This document shows positions 49,801 through 58,089 of a stretch of 64,000 nucleotides of DNA, one piece after another. The translations under genes were made by a program, and so were the position numbers. Numbering within the stretch: the stretch's first letter is position 1; each line of letters begins with the position of its first letter. The stretch is taken from NCBI RefSeq assembly GCF_014695395.1, contig NZ_JACJOF010000027.1, forward strand, positions 620,001 through 684,000, in the 5' to 3' direction. This stretch comes from Nodosilinea sp. FACHB-131. Lineage in GTDB: Bacteria; Cyanobacteriota; Cyanobacteriia; Phormidesmidales; Phormidesmidaceae. The notes beneath the pieces were generated by a model, which had not been told where the DNA came from, ran no database searches, and worked only from the letters and a program-made list of their open reading frames with translations.

Positions 49801-50946
49801 AAAGATTTGGTCAGTATCTGCCGGCGGTAGGCCGGGCAGAGTGAGCGATCGCACCGGCAGCGTCGCCCCCTCCATATCTGCTAGCACCGACGGCTTTTCG
49901 CGACTGGTCAGCACCACACAGCTCTGGTGGGGCAGCTCCCCCACCTGGCGCAGCAGCTCGCTGTAGGCCTCGTAGCCCTCACGGTAGGCTCCGGTCAGTT
50001 TGCCCTCTTGCAGCAGGGTTTCGCCGTTGTCGAGCACCAGCAGACAGCGCTGCTGCCGCAGGTAGTGCATCAATCGGGAGAGCAGCGGCGCAACCGCCAG
50101 AGTCGAGGGGCTTTCCTGCTGGCCCGAGAGCACCTGAATCAGATCGGTCAGCAGTAGCTCCAGGGGTGGGGCGTTGCGGAGGGTGCGCCAGATGATGGCG
50201 GAGAAGGGGGGAAGGGTGGATGGGTCGGGGGTGGATGGGTGGGAGGGTAAGGGAGTAGGCGAGTGGGAGGGTAGGTAGGTAGAGAGGGAATTTGCTGCCT
50301 GGTTTTCTAAGGCATCGGCTTTTGGCTGACTCATCCACCCATCCACCCATCTACCCTCCCACCCATCTACCCTCCCACCCTCCCACTCACTCAGCCGCTG
50401 GGCCAGCTTCACCGACAGGGCCGTCTTGCCAATGCCGCCCATGCCGAGAATGGCGACTAGACGGCAGCGATCGCGCTGGATCCAATGCTCTAGGGTATCG
50501 AGTTCACTGGCGCGGCCGTAGAAGAGGGAGGCGTCGATGGCTTCGCCCCAGTCGAGGGTGAGGGGGGTAGGGGGTGGGAGGGTGGATGGGTAGGGGGTAG
50601 ATGGGTGAGTAGGTGCAGACCCATGGGTCTGCCCTGAGGATGGAGCAGTTGGGGTTTCTAGTAGAGGGGGCTCGCCCGCGTTGGGGTGTTGGTAGTCGGT
50701 GCGCTCGAGGAGCAGGTCGAAGGCGGCGAAGAATTGGTCGAGGGTTTGTTTGTCGACGCCGTTTTGGCCGTCGAGCACGCGGGTGACGGTGCTGAGGGCA
50801 AGGCGGGTGCGATCGCTAATTTCTTCGAGGGTGAAGCGATCGCCGTTGTTGAGGGTTGCCTCTAGCTGTCGGCGTGCCGCATCTAGTTTGCGCTGACCCA
50901 TTAGCGATAAAACTACTCCCCGGCGACGACTCTTTTTAACGGGCAT
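46822..50946 (-). CDS. HTH/NB-ARC/WD40 STAND protein with repeat-derived insertions
   Basis: The 1374-residue protein starts with a helix-turn-helix-like domain (FTLEEISDRTRLALSTVTRV, about residues 20-85). An NB-ARC ATPase follows (Walker A GMGGIGKTA at 168-176, Walker B CLLVLDN, LLNSYSGNPLALKIVAT), then a helical arm, a short pentapeptide-like stretch (DLSGLTIRQACLQKAPLHRV) and roughly 13 WD40 repeats to the C-terminus (DRTIRLWNVATGECLAVLTG). This is a STAND signalling switch: the propeller senses, the ATPase oligomerises. Three Pro/Ser/Thr-rich or Gly/Trp-rich segments (about 112-130, 188-247 and a long one within the propeller) are encoded by the same repeat tracts found between genes in this window. 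The second sits inside the NB-ARC domain. The start may be the internal ATG giving MGQRKLDAAR. Confidence 0.88.
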   Translation of the reverse strand: MPVKKSRRRGVVLSLMGQRKLDAARRQLEATLNNGDRFTLEEISDRTRLALSTVTRVLDGQNGVDKQTLDQFFAAFDLLLERTDYQHPNAGEPPLLETPTAPSSGQTHGSAPTHPSTPYPSTLPPPTPLTLDWGEAIDASLFYGRASELDTLEHWIQRDRCRLVAILGMGGIGKTALSVKLAQRLSEWEGGRVDGWEGRWVDGWMSQPKADALENQAANSLSTYLPSHSPTPLPSHPSTPDPSTLPPFSAIIWRTLRNAPPLELLLTDLIQVLSGQQESPSTLAVAPLLSRLMHYLRQQRCLLVLDNGETLLQEGKLTGAYREGYEAYSELLRQVGELPHQSCVVLTSREKPSVLADMEGATLPVRSLTLPGLPPADTDQIFDAIGLSRSPTGRYQLLNSYSGNPLALKIVATSIRELFGGDVDAFVQEETTVFNGIRRLLDQQYQRLAPLEQQIMGWLAINRDWVTIADLQGDIVPAIPKQRLLETLESLARRSLIEQKHARFTQQPVVMEYVTERLIEQISDEIIAMPQVATAEGLLIDRYALLKATAKEYIRDSQTRLILQPIAQNLCARFNSTAALDRQMRQLLTLLRQTFTQSYSYGVGNLLNLMCHLKLDLTGYDLSGLTIRQACLQKAPLHRVNLAHANLMACRFAEPVPHPNSLVASHDGEYIAMGGEDGMVQMWQASTGLPVLITQAHSTYIFALAFSPVLEESPGGNRRTLVSGSMDTGIKFWDVATGNCLQTWHYDHPWGLTFSPDGNVLAGSLGDTSRSILLWNWRTGEVLQSLTGHSGPANGIAFAPYPIALAPGEPPRHILVSCGQDGLVKVWDIDSGECLHTLTEHRGMCWALAMHPAGDRFATSSFDHTVKIWQIATGTCLHTLRGHTAEVCGVHFSPDGQLVASASSDRTIRLWNVATGECLAVLTGHTDSVWGIAFIKGNTPDGQWLPGQALVSIGIDQTIRFWDVSRPAAPPSPQPSEHTHKSALTAPPSPSSSPSPSLPVHPSTPHPPPSPSPSPSPPIHPSTLPLPHSPTPSGHCLKTIQGGSTGLRSIAYHPHRPLIAGGGLGGTIRLWNEAGECVQTFSDYEGSIWKVAFHPRGDLLASASLNGEVRIWELATGRCRYILRRENNSWIQAFSYTPQGYLLSATSSDATIRYWDSDSGECLRSIVLDPGAYILGMAVDPQGQYFVTTGNDGALRWWDIETGASLRVGGGKEGHTWGVAIHPQQPLIATVGNLFDIKLWHAETGEYLRMLEGHTGIHGSVVFSPDGSLLVSGRSDRTIRLWDVATWQCQRVIEGHTSVVTAMIFLPTPAPGSQYPILASASLDETIRLWNVETGKCLAVMRPDRLYEAMNITGITGLSPSEIDILKSLGAVSL
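47848..47990. repeat. G-rich heptamer-like tract inside the WD40 propeller
   Basis: GGGTGGATGGGTGG-type units run for about 140 bases, translated on the minus strand as PSPS/HPSTP-rich linker between WD40 repeats. It is the longest copy of the dispersed tract and has many G-runs that could form quadruplexes. Confidence 0.75.
50204..50391. repeat. Inverted pair of repeat tracts inside the NB-ARC domain
   Basis: A G-rich tract (50204-50288) and a C-rich tract (50331-50391) face each other around a 42-base unique centre. On the coding strand they encode EGGRVDGWEGRWVDGW and then LPSHSPTPLPSHPSTPDPST. The unit separates KLAQRLSEW from FSAIIWRTLRNAP, which are normally almost adjacent in NB-ARC proteins. 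Confidence 0.75.
50556..50614. repeat. G-rich tract in the linker before NB-ARC
   Basis: Another GGGTGGATGGGTAGG-type tract, translated as HPSTPYPSTLPPPTP between the HTH-like and NB-ARC domains. Confidence 0.65.
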
Positions 50947-51417
50947 AGCGGGTCAAGGTAGATCAAAGAATGACAATCAGGCATACGGTCAGCCGCAAAC
51001 CCAGGAATGTTACTTATTTTACGTCAGTTAACCGAGATAAGTTCGAGTTAAGGATGGACTAGGGCTAGGGTCCAGGGCTGGTCTCGACCAGCACACAACC
51101 TTGAATGGGCCGTCCCTTAAGCGGGTTCACCTAACTCAAAACTGACGCCTAACTAAGGGGTCTAAGTGACCGCCTAACTATCCGTATCTTCTCTGGTGAC
51201 AGCGGGGCTTTCTGACGATATTGGGGACATGGTTAAACACCAACCGGCAAGGGTTGAGTGAACCAGGAGCTAGCAACTGGCCGTGCAAAGGTTGCCCGCC
51301 CTGGCTGACTTGATACTTTGCTTCCCCATTTCCATGTGTGAGTGGAAATGCCTAGCGGTTCTGCCGCTGCCAAGGTTGCAGAACCGCCTTCACTACTTGC
51401 TGTAAGGAGAACCCCCA
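50947..51417. promoter_or_regulatory. Long structured leader upstream of the cupin gene
   Basis: This 471-base divergent region ends with two tandem hairpins: CATTTCCA/TGGAAATG (51327-51334 and 51343-51350) and GCGGTTCTGC/GCAGAACCGC (51355-51364 and 51378-51387), both perfect. A Shine-Dalgarno AAGGAGA follows before ATG 51418. The second could be a terminator-like or attenuator hairpin though no T-run follows. No known riboswitch consensus is recognised. Confidence 0.5.
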
Positions 51418-51870
51418 ATGACGATTGCCCTGCAACGCCAACGCCCCGTTTTCTTAGGTGCCGATGAGGGTCGAGCTTATCAAATGCTGACCCACACTGT
51501 TATTCGCAAAGTCACGCCCGTAGACACCAACGGCTACTACGCCCTCGCTGAACTCACCGATACCGCTGGGTCAGGTGCCCCTCTGCATAGCCACCCCTGG
51601 GAAGAGACCTTCTACATTCTTGAAGGAGAGTTGGAGGTACAAATCGGCAACCAGCAGCAAATCTGCACGACGGGCAGTGTGGCCCATGTGCCAGCCAATG
51701 CGGTGCACGGCTTTAAGATTCTTTCCCCAGTGGCGCGCGCCCTGCTCCTGCTCGCCCCTGCCTCTGCCGAAGCGTTTTATCTCGAAATGGGCGATCGCAT
51801 CTCAGACCTAACCACCGACATGGCAACCATGCAAGAAATCTGCGCCAAGCATGGCGTCCAACTGCGCTAA
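51418..51870 (+). CDS. Cupin-domain protein
   Basis: The 150-residue product contains a single cupin domain with metal ligands in GAPLHSHPWEETFYILEGEL (motif 1: two His and a Glu) and VAHVPANAVHGFKIL (motif 2 His). The arrangement resembles quercetin-2,3-dioxygenase-like and other small-molecule cupins; the substrate is unknown. It has a strong Shine-Dalgarno sequence and follows a leader with two hairpins. The VOC-like gene follows 39 bases later, so the two are probably co-transcribed. Confidence 0.85.
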   Translation: MTIALQRQRPVFLGADEGRAYQMLTHTVIRKVTPVDTNGYYALAELTDTAGSGAPLHSHPWEETFYILEGELEVQIGNQQQICTTGSVAHVPANAVHGFKILSPVARALLLLAPASAEAFYLEMGDRISDLTTDMATMQEICAKHGVQLR

Positions 51871-51909
51871 ACCCACCCGCTATCCCCTTTATCAACCCAG
51901 GAGATTTCA

Positions 51910-52392
51910 ATGATTCACCATATTTCTGTCAGCGTTAACGACCCGCTCCATGTGGCCACCGTCATGGCCGAAATTTTTCAGGGCTATGTCATTCCCTTCC
52001 CGGTCAACCCCGGTAGCTATATGGCCCTCGCTGCGGATGCCGCTGGTACCGCGATCGAGTTTTACCCCGCCGGCTCCGAGATCCTGCCTGACAGTCACCA
52101 GGGCGAGGCGGGCTTTCGCCTCAATCCCCAACCGACTCAGTACTGCGCGTTTCATGCCGCTATCTCTGTGCCCATTAGCCTTGAAGAAATTGAGCGAATT
52201 GGCGATCGCGAAGGCTGGCGTGTACTGTTTGCCAGCCGCGACGGCATGTTTGATGTGGTGGAGTTTTGGGTCGAAAACCGGCTCATGCTAGAGCTGCTGA
52301 CCCCAACGATGGCCGTCAAATACCAGGCCGTCCTCAGCCCCGAGCACCTGCCCGCCCTAGTCGATCAGCTCACCCTCGTCGAAGCTCGATAG
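51910..52392 (+). CDS. VOC (glyoxalase/bleomycin-resistance) fold protein
   Basis: The 160-residue protein opens with IHHISVSVNDPLHVATVMAE, followed by GSYMALAADAAGTAIEFYP, as in one vicinal-oxygen-chelate module. The second half (FHAAISVPISLEEIERIGDR, then FDVVEFWVENRLMLELL) gives the matching beta-alpha-beta unit. Candidate metal ligands are His3/His4 and Glu residues in IEFYP and LMLELL. The reaction is not known. AGGAG precedes its ATG by 8 bases. It is co-oriented with the cupin gene. Confidence 0.72.
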   Translation: MIHHISVSVNDPLHVATVMAEIFQGYVIPFPVNPGSYMALAADAAGTAIEFYPAGSEILPDSHQGEAGFRLNPQPTQYCAFHAAISVPISLEEIERIGDREGWRVLFASRDGMFDVVEFWVENRLMLELLTPTMAVKYQAVLSPEHLPALVDQLTLVEAR

Positions 52393-52580
52393 TCAAGCTG
52401 GCAAGCCACCAGGATGTCCTCTTTGCATTAACTGTCCCTGGCAATCGCCCTGGGCAAAAGATTCCCTCGGCTAAGTCGAGTCTTCTTTCACTCTCAATAC
52501 CTAGCCCCTGCCATTGATCAAAGTATTGATGGCCCAGCCTATAGCGACTTCACCCCGCAGTGCTCCGGTGGGCAATGCCC

Positions 52581-52656
52581 ACCCTACCCACCTACCCGCC
52601 CACCCCCTACCCCCATCCACCCATCTACCCATCCACCCCCTACCCCCAAAAGCCCC
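52581..52656. repeat. C-rich heptamer-like tract before the TTHB210-like gene
   Basis: ACCCACCTACCCGCCCACCC and CCCATCCACCCATCTACCCA units follow directly on one GTGGGCAATGCCCACCCTAC palindrome (52568-52587) and reach to within a few bases of ATG 52657. Confidence 0.75.
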
Positions 52657-53487
52657 ATGCGTCCCTTTCAAATTCTGCTCTACAGCACTAGCGCTGCCCT
52701 GGTGCTGCTCTCAGCCACTGGCTACTCCCAGGTATCAAGCCTGACCTTAGACAGCAATCCCCAGCCGATCGCGGGCATGGCCTCGGCCTCTGAAGACAAC
52801 ACCGACCCGTCGGTGATCGAAGGCGAGCCCCAACCCTTGGGCAATGGCACCGTGCGCACCTATGTTGCTCTAGACAGCCAAAACCATCCCCAAGAGGTGG
52901 GGGTGATGATCACGGCGGCGGCTCTGGCCGGGCTGCCCCAGGAAGGCACTGAACTCCTGTTGCCCCTGCCCTTTCAGGCTGAATCTACGGCGATCGACCA
53001 CATTGCCATTGACTGGCGGCCCCACGGTCACCCTCCCGAGCCCATCTACGGCGATGCCCACTTCGATATTCACGCCTACACCCTAACCCCCGCCGAGCGC
53101 GAGGCCATCACCGCCCAGGGGGCCGACCTGGAGAAAGCTTACAAAACTCCCGCCCCAGAGTACATTCCGGCAGGCTATGTGATGGCCCCCGACAGTGCTG
53201 AACCCCGCATGGGTGCCCACTGGGCCAACCCCACGGCGGCAGAGTTTCAGGGCCACCCCCACGGCTTTGACCACACGCTGATCTACGGCTTCTATGAAGG
53301 GGCGATCGCCTTTATCGAACCCATGGTGTCCTTCGATTTTCTTCGCAGCCAGCAGGATTTTGAAGGAGCCTTTGCTCTCCCCCAAAGCTACGCCAAACCG
53401 GGGCTCTACCCCACTCGCTACCGCATCGCCTATGACGAAGCCACCCAGACCTATACCGTGGCGCTGACGGATTTTTGGCAGCCCTAG
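52657..53487 (+). CDS. TTHB210-like (DUF5602) exported protein
   Basis: The 276-residue protein has an N-terminal signal sequence (ILLYSTSAALVLLSATGYSQ). It then has features of the TTHB210-like family: GNGTVRTYVALDSQNHPQEV, IDWRPHGHPPEPIYGDAHFD, EYIPAGYVMAPDSAEPRMGA and HPHGFDHTLIYGFYEGAIAF. Several conserved His and Asp residues could bind metal. The Thermus relative is a structurally known protein of unclear function. It is probably periplasmic. It starts directly after a C-rich tract and lies in the same direction as the cupin, VOC-like and sulfotransferase genes. Confidence 0.72.
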   Translation: MRPFQILLYSTSAALVLLSATGYSQVSSLTLDSNPQPIAGMASASEDNTDPSVIEGEPQPLGNGTVRTYVALDSQNHPQEVGVMITAAALAGLPQEGTELLLPLPFQAESTAIDHIAIDWRPHGHPPEPIYGDAHFDIHAYTLTPAEREAITAQGADLEKAYKTPAPEYIPAGYVMAPDSAEPRMGAHWANPTAAEFQGHPHGFDHTLIYGFYEGAIAFIEPMVSFDFLRSQQDFEGAFALPQSYAKPGLYPTRYRIAYDEATQTYTVALTDFWQP

Positions 53488-53501
53488 CAGGGCATGGGTT
53501 G

Positions 53502-53519
53502 GTAGGGCGATCGCCCTAC
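53502..53519. repeat. Perfect palindrome centred on HIP1
   Basis: GTAGGGCGATCGCCCTAC is an 18-base perfect palindrome containing GGCGATCGCC, just after the TTHB210-like gene. It could serve as a weak transcription end. Confidence 0.6.
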
Positions 53520-53707
53520 TGCCGTTCTGTTCATGTCCTGCGGCTGTAACGCTCGACTGTTCTCAAAGCCAAGCCGACCCCTCTGGGAAGGCTACGGACG
53601 TTAGCTCAACGAAGTCACCGTCTGTCAGGAAAGCCTGCGCCGCTGCTTGTAGCTATTAGAGCTGTGTAACAACCACTACATTTTGCCTCTTCTAAGGAGA
53701 TCCATTT

Positions 53708-54670
53708 ATGACCCAAGCCATCCACAAGCCTGCTCAAACCCCAGTTGCAGATCCCAGTCGGGCCTGGGCCAATAACTGGCCAGTCAAGACCCATGAACTG
53801 CATAGCCATCACTTCGACTCCACTATCTGGAATGACTTTCAGTTTCGCGACGACGACATTGTCATTGCCACCTACGGCAAGTCTGGCACCACCTGGATGC
53901 AGCAGATTATCGCCCAGCTGATTTTTAACGGTCAGGAGGGGCTCAGTGTCGGCGATATGTCGCCCTGGATGGATCTGCGGGTGCCCCCTGCCCCGGTGAA
54001 ACTGGCCGCTATGGAGGCCCAAACCCACCGTCGCTTTCTCAAGACCCATTTGCCGGTGGATGCCCTGGTCTTTTCGCCTCAGGCAAAGTACATCTACATT
54101 GGCCGCGATGGCCGCGACGTGCTGTGGAGCCTCTACAACCACCACGCCAACGCCAATGACCTGTTCTACGACCTGGTAAACAACACCCCCGGACTGGTGG
54201 GGCCACCCCTTGAGCCGCCTTGCAGCTCGATTCGGCAGTACTTCCATGACTGGTTGCAGGGCGACGGCTACCCCTTCTGGTCACTGTGGGACAACATGCG
54301 ATCGTGGTGGGAGGTGCGACACCTGCCCAACGTGCTGCTGGTGCACTACGCCCAGCTCAAGCAAGATCTGCCCGGTCAAATGCGCCGCATTGCCGATTTT
54401 CTCGAAATTCCCACCGACGAGGCTCAGTGGGACAAGGTTGTGGAGCACTGCACCTTCGACTACATGAAGCGCCACGCTGAGCAGGTCGCCCCCCTGGGCG
54501 GTCAGATCTTTGCGGGTGGAGCCAAAACCTTTATCAACAAGGGCACCAACGGCCGCTGGCGCGACATTCTCACGGCTGAGGATATTGAATGGTATGAGTC
54601 TGTGGCCCAGGCCCAACTCGGCGAGGATTGCGCCTATTGGCTAGCCAACGGTGAACTACCCGTAGTCTAG
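53708..54670 (+). CDS. PAPS-dependent sulfotransferase
   Basis: The 320-residue cytosolic-type sulfotransferase transfers sulfate from PAPS to a hydroxyl or amine. The 5'-phosphosulfate loop is IATYGKSGTTWMQQI, the 3'-phosphate motif is KYIYIGRDGRDVLWSLYNHH, and the C-terminal PAPS motif INKGTNGRWRDILT is intact. The catalytic His follows the usual KTHLP stretch. The acceptor is unknown; in cyanobacteria candidates include secondary metabolites and glycolipids. AAGGAGATC before the ATG is a strong ribosome site. A good terminator lies 33 bases after the stop. Confidence 0.92.
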   Translation: MTQAIHKPAQTPVADPSRAWANNWPVKTHELHSHHFDSTIWNDFQFRDDDIVIATYGKSGTTWMQQIIAQLIFNGQEGLSVGDMSPWMDLRVPPAPVKLAAMEAQTHRRFLKTHLPVDALVFSPQAKYIYIGRDGRDVLWSLYNHHANANDLFYDLVNNTPGLVGPPLEPPCSSIRQYFHDWLQGDGYPFWSLWDNMRSWWEVRHLPNVLLVHYAQLKQDLPGQMRRIADFLEIPTDEAQWDKVVEHCTFDYMKRHAEQVAPLGGQIFAGGAKTFINKGTNGRWRDILTAEDIEWYESVAQAQLGEDCAYWLANGELPVV

Positions 54671-54703
54671 GCCTCTCCTGTAGAAGTTCAGTCATTAAAG
54701 TCC

Positions 54704-54737
54704 AAAGCCACCCTAAGCATGCGGCTAGGGTGGCTTT
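54704..54737 (+). terminator. Terminator-like hairpin after the sulfotransferase gene
   Basis: AAAGCCACCCTA (54704-54715) pairs perfectly with TAGGGTGGCTTT (54726-54737). The short T-run is part of the stem. Confidence 0.75.
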
Positions 54738-54969
54738 GCTGTGGAGATGATGGAGCCGCACCTTTGACGTGGCTCAGCAGAAATTGTCAACGCTGCGATC
54801 GAACAATTCGAATTACTTTAGGTTGGGTAATTTAGCTGCCAAGGGCCTTGGTTATGGGCATCATGAACGGTATGGCGTGTATCTGAAAGCACAAATTAGC
54901 GGCTCTCAGCTAGACATGATGTAAACGCTAACAGCTGCCGGCTGCTAGCACTTTCTCGGCTAGGTTGGC

Positions 54970-57900
54970 ATGGCTGAAACTCTTGACCATAGACCCCTGC
55001 GATCGCTCAACAATGACGATTTGCTTGCCCTAGAGGTCTGCAATCCCTATCCGATCCGCTTTATCCAGAACATTCAGCCCCACGGCCTGTTGCTCTCCCT
55101 GAGCTACCCAGACCTGACGATCTTGCAGGTGAGCGCCAACGTCGAGGCGCTCCTGCACCAGCCCCCCGCCGCGCTGATCGGGCAGCCCTTAACCGTGGTC
55201 TTCGCCGCCGCTGACATTGAGCTGCTGCGCCACTGCCTCGACCAAACCCAGGCGTCGGCCTACCTCACCCTGACCCACCCGGCGACCGAGCAGTCCTTTG
55301 CGGTCAGCCTGCACTGGCAGCAAGAGACTCTGCTGATGGAGCTAGAGCCGCAGACCGCCGATGAACCCCTATCGGAGGAGCTGTGCTGCCAAATCAACAC
55401 GGCGATCGCCGCCTTTGGCACCGCCTCAGATTTGCAGTCGCTGGTTGAGATTTTTGCCCACGAGATTCAGCGGTTGACGGGGTTTGACCGGGTGATGGTC
55501 TATCGCTTTCAGCCCGATCAGAGCGGGGTGGTGGTGGCGGAAGTCAACCGCAGCCCTCACGAGAACTATCTGGGGTTACACTACCCGGCCACCGATATTC
55601 CCCGCGAGGCGCGATCGCTGTTCTATGAAAACCCGCTTCGGTTTATTCCCGATCTCGACTATGTGCCGGTGCCGTTGATCCCGGAGGAAAATCCCATCAC
55701 CTGCGGCCCCCTAGACCTGGGTGCCGCCGAACTGCGGGGGGTGTCGCTACCCCACATCGACTATTTACACCGCATGGGCGTCAGCACCTCCATGACCTTT
55801 TCGCTCACCGACGATCAGCGGTTGTGGGGGCTGGTAGCCTGCCACCACTACCAACCCAAGCCGGTGCCCAAAATTACCCGCATGGCGTTTACGATGCTGG
55901 TCAAGGTGGCCAGCCTAGAGCTGATGCGCCGCCAGGAGCAAGAGCGCAGCTATTACCAGGCCCAAAACAAAAGCCTGCTGGGGCAGCTCGGCATCGCCAT
56001 CAACGAAACCGAAGACGCGGTGCTCAAAACCCTCACTACCAACGCCCACCTGCTGCTGGATATGTTTGAGGCCGAGGGGGCCGCTCTGGTCTTAGATCAG
56101 GACTATGCCCTAGTGGGGTCTACGCCGGCCCAGGCCGAGATCAAAGCCTTGATTGACTGGCTGGCCGAGCAGGGCGAAGACCAAGTGTTTGCCACCCAGG
56201 CGCTGGCGCAGGCATACCCCGCCAGCCAGCAGTGGTCGGTGAAACCGGCGGGCGTACTGGCGATCTCGATCTTTTTGCAGCAGCCCCGGCCGGTGTCGTA
56301 CCACATTTTGCTGTTTCGCCCCGAGCAGATCGAAACGGTGCACTGGGCGGGTGAGCTAAGCGCCAGTGTCACCCTCGATGAGTCTGGAGAACCCAAGCTC
56401 TGCCCCCGCCATTCGTTTGACCTGTGGAAAGAGTTGGTGCGGGAGCGATCGGTGGCTTGGTCGCCCCGGCAGCTCGAAGCAGCGGCCGACCTACGCAGCA
56501 CCCTCATGCTAGCCGTGCTGAACTTTTCGAATGTGGCCCTAGAGCAGGCGGCAGAACGTGCCGAAGTGGCCAACCGGGCCAAGAGCGAGTTTTTGGCCAA
56601 CATGAGCCATGAGATTCGCACGCCGATGAACGCCGTGCTGGGGTTTACCGATCTGCTGCAAACCATTATTCAAAACCCGGTGGCGCTGGACTATCTAGAG
56701 GCGATTTCGTCTAGTGGCAAGACCCTGATGTCGCTGATTAACGACATTCTTGACCTGTCTAAAATTGAGGCGGGTCAAATGGATATCAAGCTGGAGCCGA
56801 CGGATATTGCGCTGTTGATCCAGGATATTCAGCATATTTTTCAGCAAAAGGCGGCGCAAAAAGGCATCCGGCTGCGGATGATTTTGGGCACGGGGTTGCC
56901 CAAGGCGCTGTGGTTGGACGAGGTGCGACTGCGGCAAATTTTGTTTAATTTAGTCGGCAATGCGCTGAAATTTACTGAGCAGGGCCATGTCGATATCGAG
57001 GTGGCCTGCACGAGGCTGTCGACAGTACAGGGCGAACCGTCGGTCAATCTAAAGATTTCTGTGGCCGACACAGGCATTGGCATTGCCGAAGCCGATCAGC
57101 AGCGAATTTTTAATGCTTTCACCCAGAGCTACGGCCAGAGCGATCGCAAGTTTGGCGGCACGGGTCTGGGGCTGGCGATTACCTATCGGCTAACCGAGCT
57201 CATGGGCGGCACCATTGAGGTCGAGAGTCAGCTGGGGCGGGGGAGCACGTTTATCTGTGAGTTCAATCGGGTGGCGATCGCCCCTGAGGGTAGCTCCCAG
57301 CCAACGGCGATCGAGGCCGAGACCGACCTAAACCAGTGGGCACCGCTCAAAATTTTGGTGGTAGACGATGCCCGATCAAACCAAGAGCTGATCGCGGGCT
57401 ACTTTCGCAATACCCACCATCGCCTGCTGTTTGCCGAGAACGGGCTGGAGGGTGTACAGATGGCGCAGACCCATCTGCCCGACCTGATTTTGCTCGATCT
57501 GCGTATGCCGCTGATGGATGGTCAGGCGGCCGCCCTGGCCCTCAAGCAGCATGAGCCAACTCGCTCTATCCCAATTATTTTGATCACGGCTTCGCTCAGC
57601 TACGAGGGCGAAACCATGCTCGCCAACGACCTGTACGACGGGCTGCTGCACAAGCCCGTCAAGCGCCAGCAAATCTTAGAGTTGATGCAGCACGTGGTTG
57701 GCGCTGGGGTGCTTCCAGCGTTAGAGGGTCGCTCTAGCGCTGGGTCAGAAGCGATCGCATCCAGTCCGATCGCCGCTGGCCCGGCGACCATGGGCCCAGA
57801 GCGGCTGTTGGCGTTGCTCACCCAGCTCCAGGCGATCGCCGTTGACTGCTGGCAACCGCTGCGGCAAACCCTGGAAACGCGATCGCTCGAAACCTTTGTC

Positions 57901-58089
57901 GAACGACTGCGAGAGGCGATCGCGGTTTACCCTTACCCACCGCTGGCCGACTACCTGACCACCCTGACCATGCAGCTAGAGCAGTTTGATTGGGAGCATT
58001 TACCTCATACCGTGAATGCGTTTGCGCCCCTGCTAGAGACGCTGACTCACCAGGTCGCGGCTTTTGGTGAGGCCCCCTCCAATGATTAA
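54970..58089 (+). CDS. Bacteriophytochrome hybrid histidine kinase
   Basis: This is a red/far-red photoreceptor of 1039 residues with PAS (about 15-130), GAF (about 145-320), PHY (about 330-510), HisKA (phosphoacceptor His547 in [11 protein letters not shown]), HATPase ([25 protein letters not shown]) and a C-terminal receiver (phospho-Asp843 in LLDLRMP). The chromophore Cys is at residue 24 in the PAS domain ([10 protein letters not shown]...IQPHG), aligned exactly with biliverdin-binding bacteriophytochromes. The GAF Cys of Cph1-type phytochromes is replaced by Pro261 ([12 protein letters not shown]). DIP (209-211), His262 and the PHY tongue PRHSF are conserved. About 130 further residues follow the receiver. 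The regulator gene overlaps the end by 8 bases. Confidence 0.95.
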   Translation: MAETLDHRPLRSLNNDDLLALEVCNPYPIRFIQNIQPHGLLLSLSYPDLTILQVSANVEALLHQPPAALIGQPLTVVFAAADIELLRHCLDQTQASAYLTLTHPATEQSFAVSLHWQQETLLMELEPQTADEPLSEELCCQINTAIAAFGTASDLQSLVEIFAHEIQRLTGFDRVMVYRFQPDQSGVVVAEVNRSPHENYLGLHYPATDIPREARSLFYENPLRFIPDLDYVPVPLIPEENPITCGPLDLGAAELRGVSLPHIDYLHRMGVSTSMTFSLTDDQRLWGLVACHHYQPKPVPKITRMAFTMLVKVASLELMRRQEQERSYYQAQNKSLLGQLGIAINETEDAVLKTLTTNAHLLLDMFEAEGAALVLDQDYALVGSTPAQAEIKALIDWLAEQGEDQVFATQALAQAYPASQQWSVKPAGVLAISIFLQQPRPVSYHILLFRPEQIETVHWAGELSASVTLDESGEPKLCPRHSFDLWKELVRERSVAWSPRQLEAAADLRSTLMLAVLNFSNVALEQAAERAEVANRAKSEFLANMSHEIRTPMNAVLGFTDLLQTIIQNPVALDYLEAISSSGKTLMSLINDILDLSKIEAGQMDIKLEPTDIALLIQDIQHIFQQKAAQKGIRLRMILGTGLPKALWLDEVRLRQILFNLVGNALKFTEQGHVDIEVACTRLSTVQGEPSVNLKISVADTGIGIAEADQQRIFNAFTQSYGQSDRKFGGTGLGLAITYRLTELMGGTIEVESQLGRGSTFICEFNRVAIAPEGSSQPTAIEAETDLNQWAPLKILVVDDARSNQELIAGYFRNTHHRLLFAENGLEGVQMAQTHLPDLILLDLRMPLMDGQAAALALKQHEPTRSIPIILITASLSYEGETMLANDLYDGLLHKPVKRQQILELMQHVVGAGVLPALEGRSSAGSEAIASSPIAAGPATMGPERLLALLTQLQAIAVDCWQPLRQTLETRSLETFVERLREAIAVYPYPPLADYLTTLTMQLEQFDWEHLPHTVNAFAPLLETLTHQVAAFGEAPSND

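Noticed and set aside
47848-50614. CRISPR-like array suggested by the many short repeats
   Set aside because: Units are 7-14 bases, contiguous and lack spacers of constant length; they are also translated in frame.
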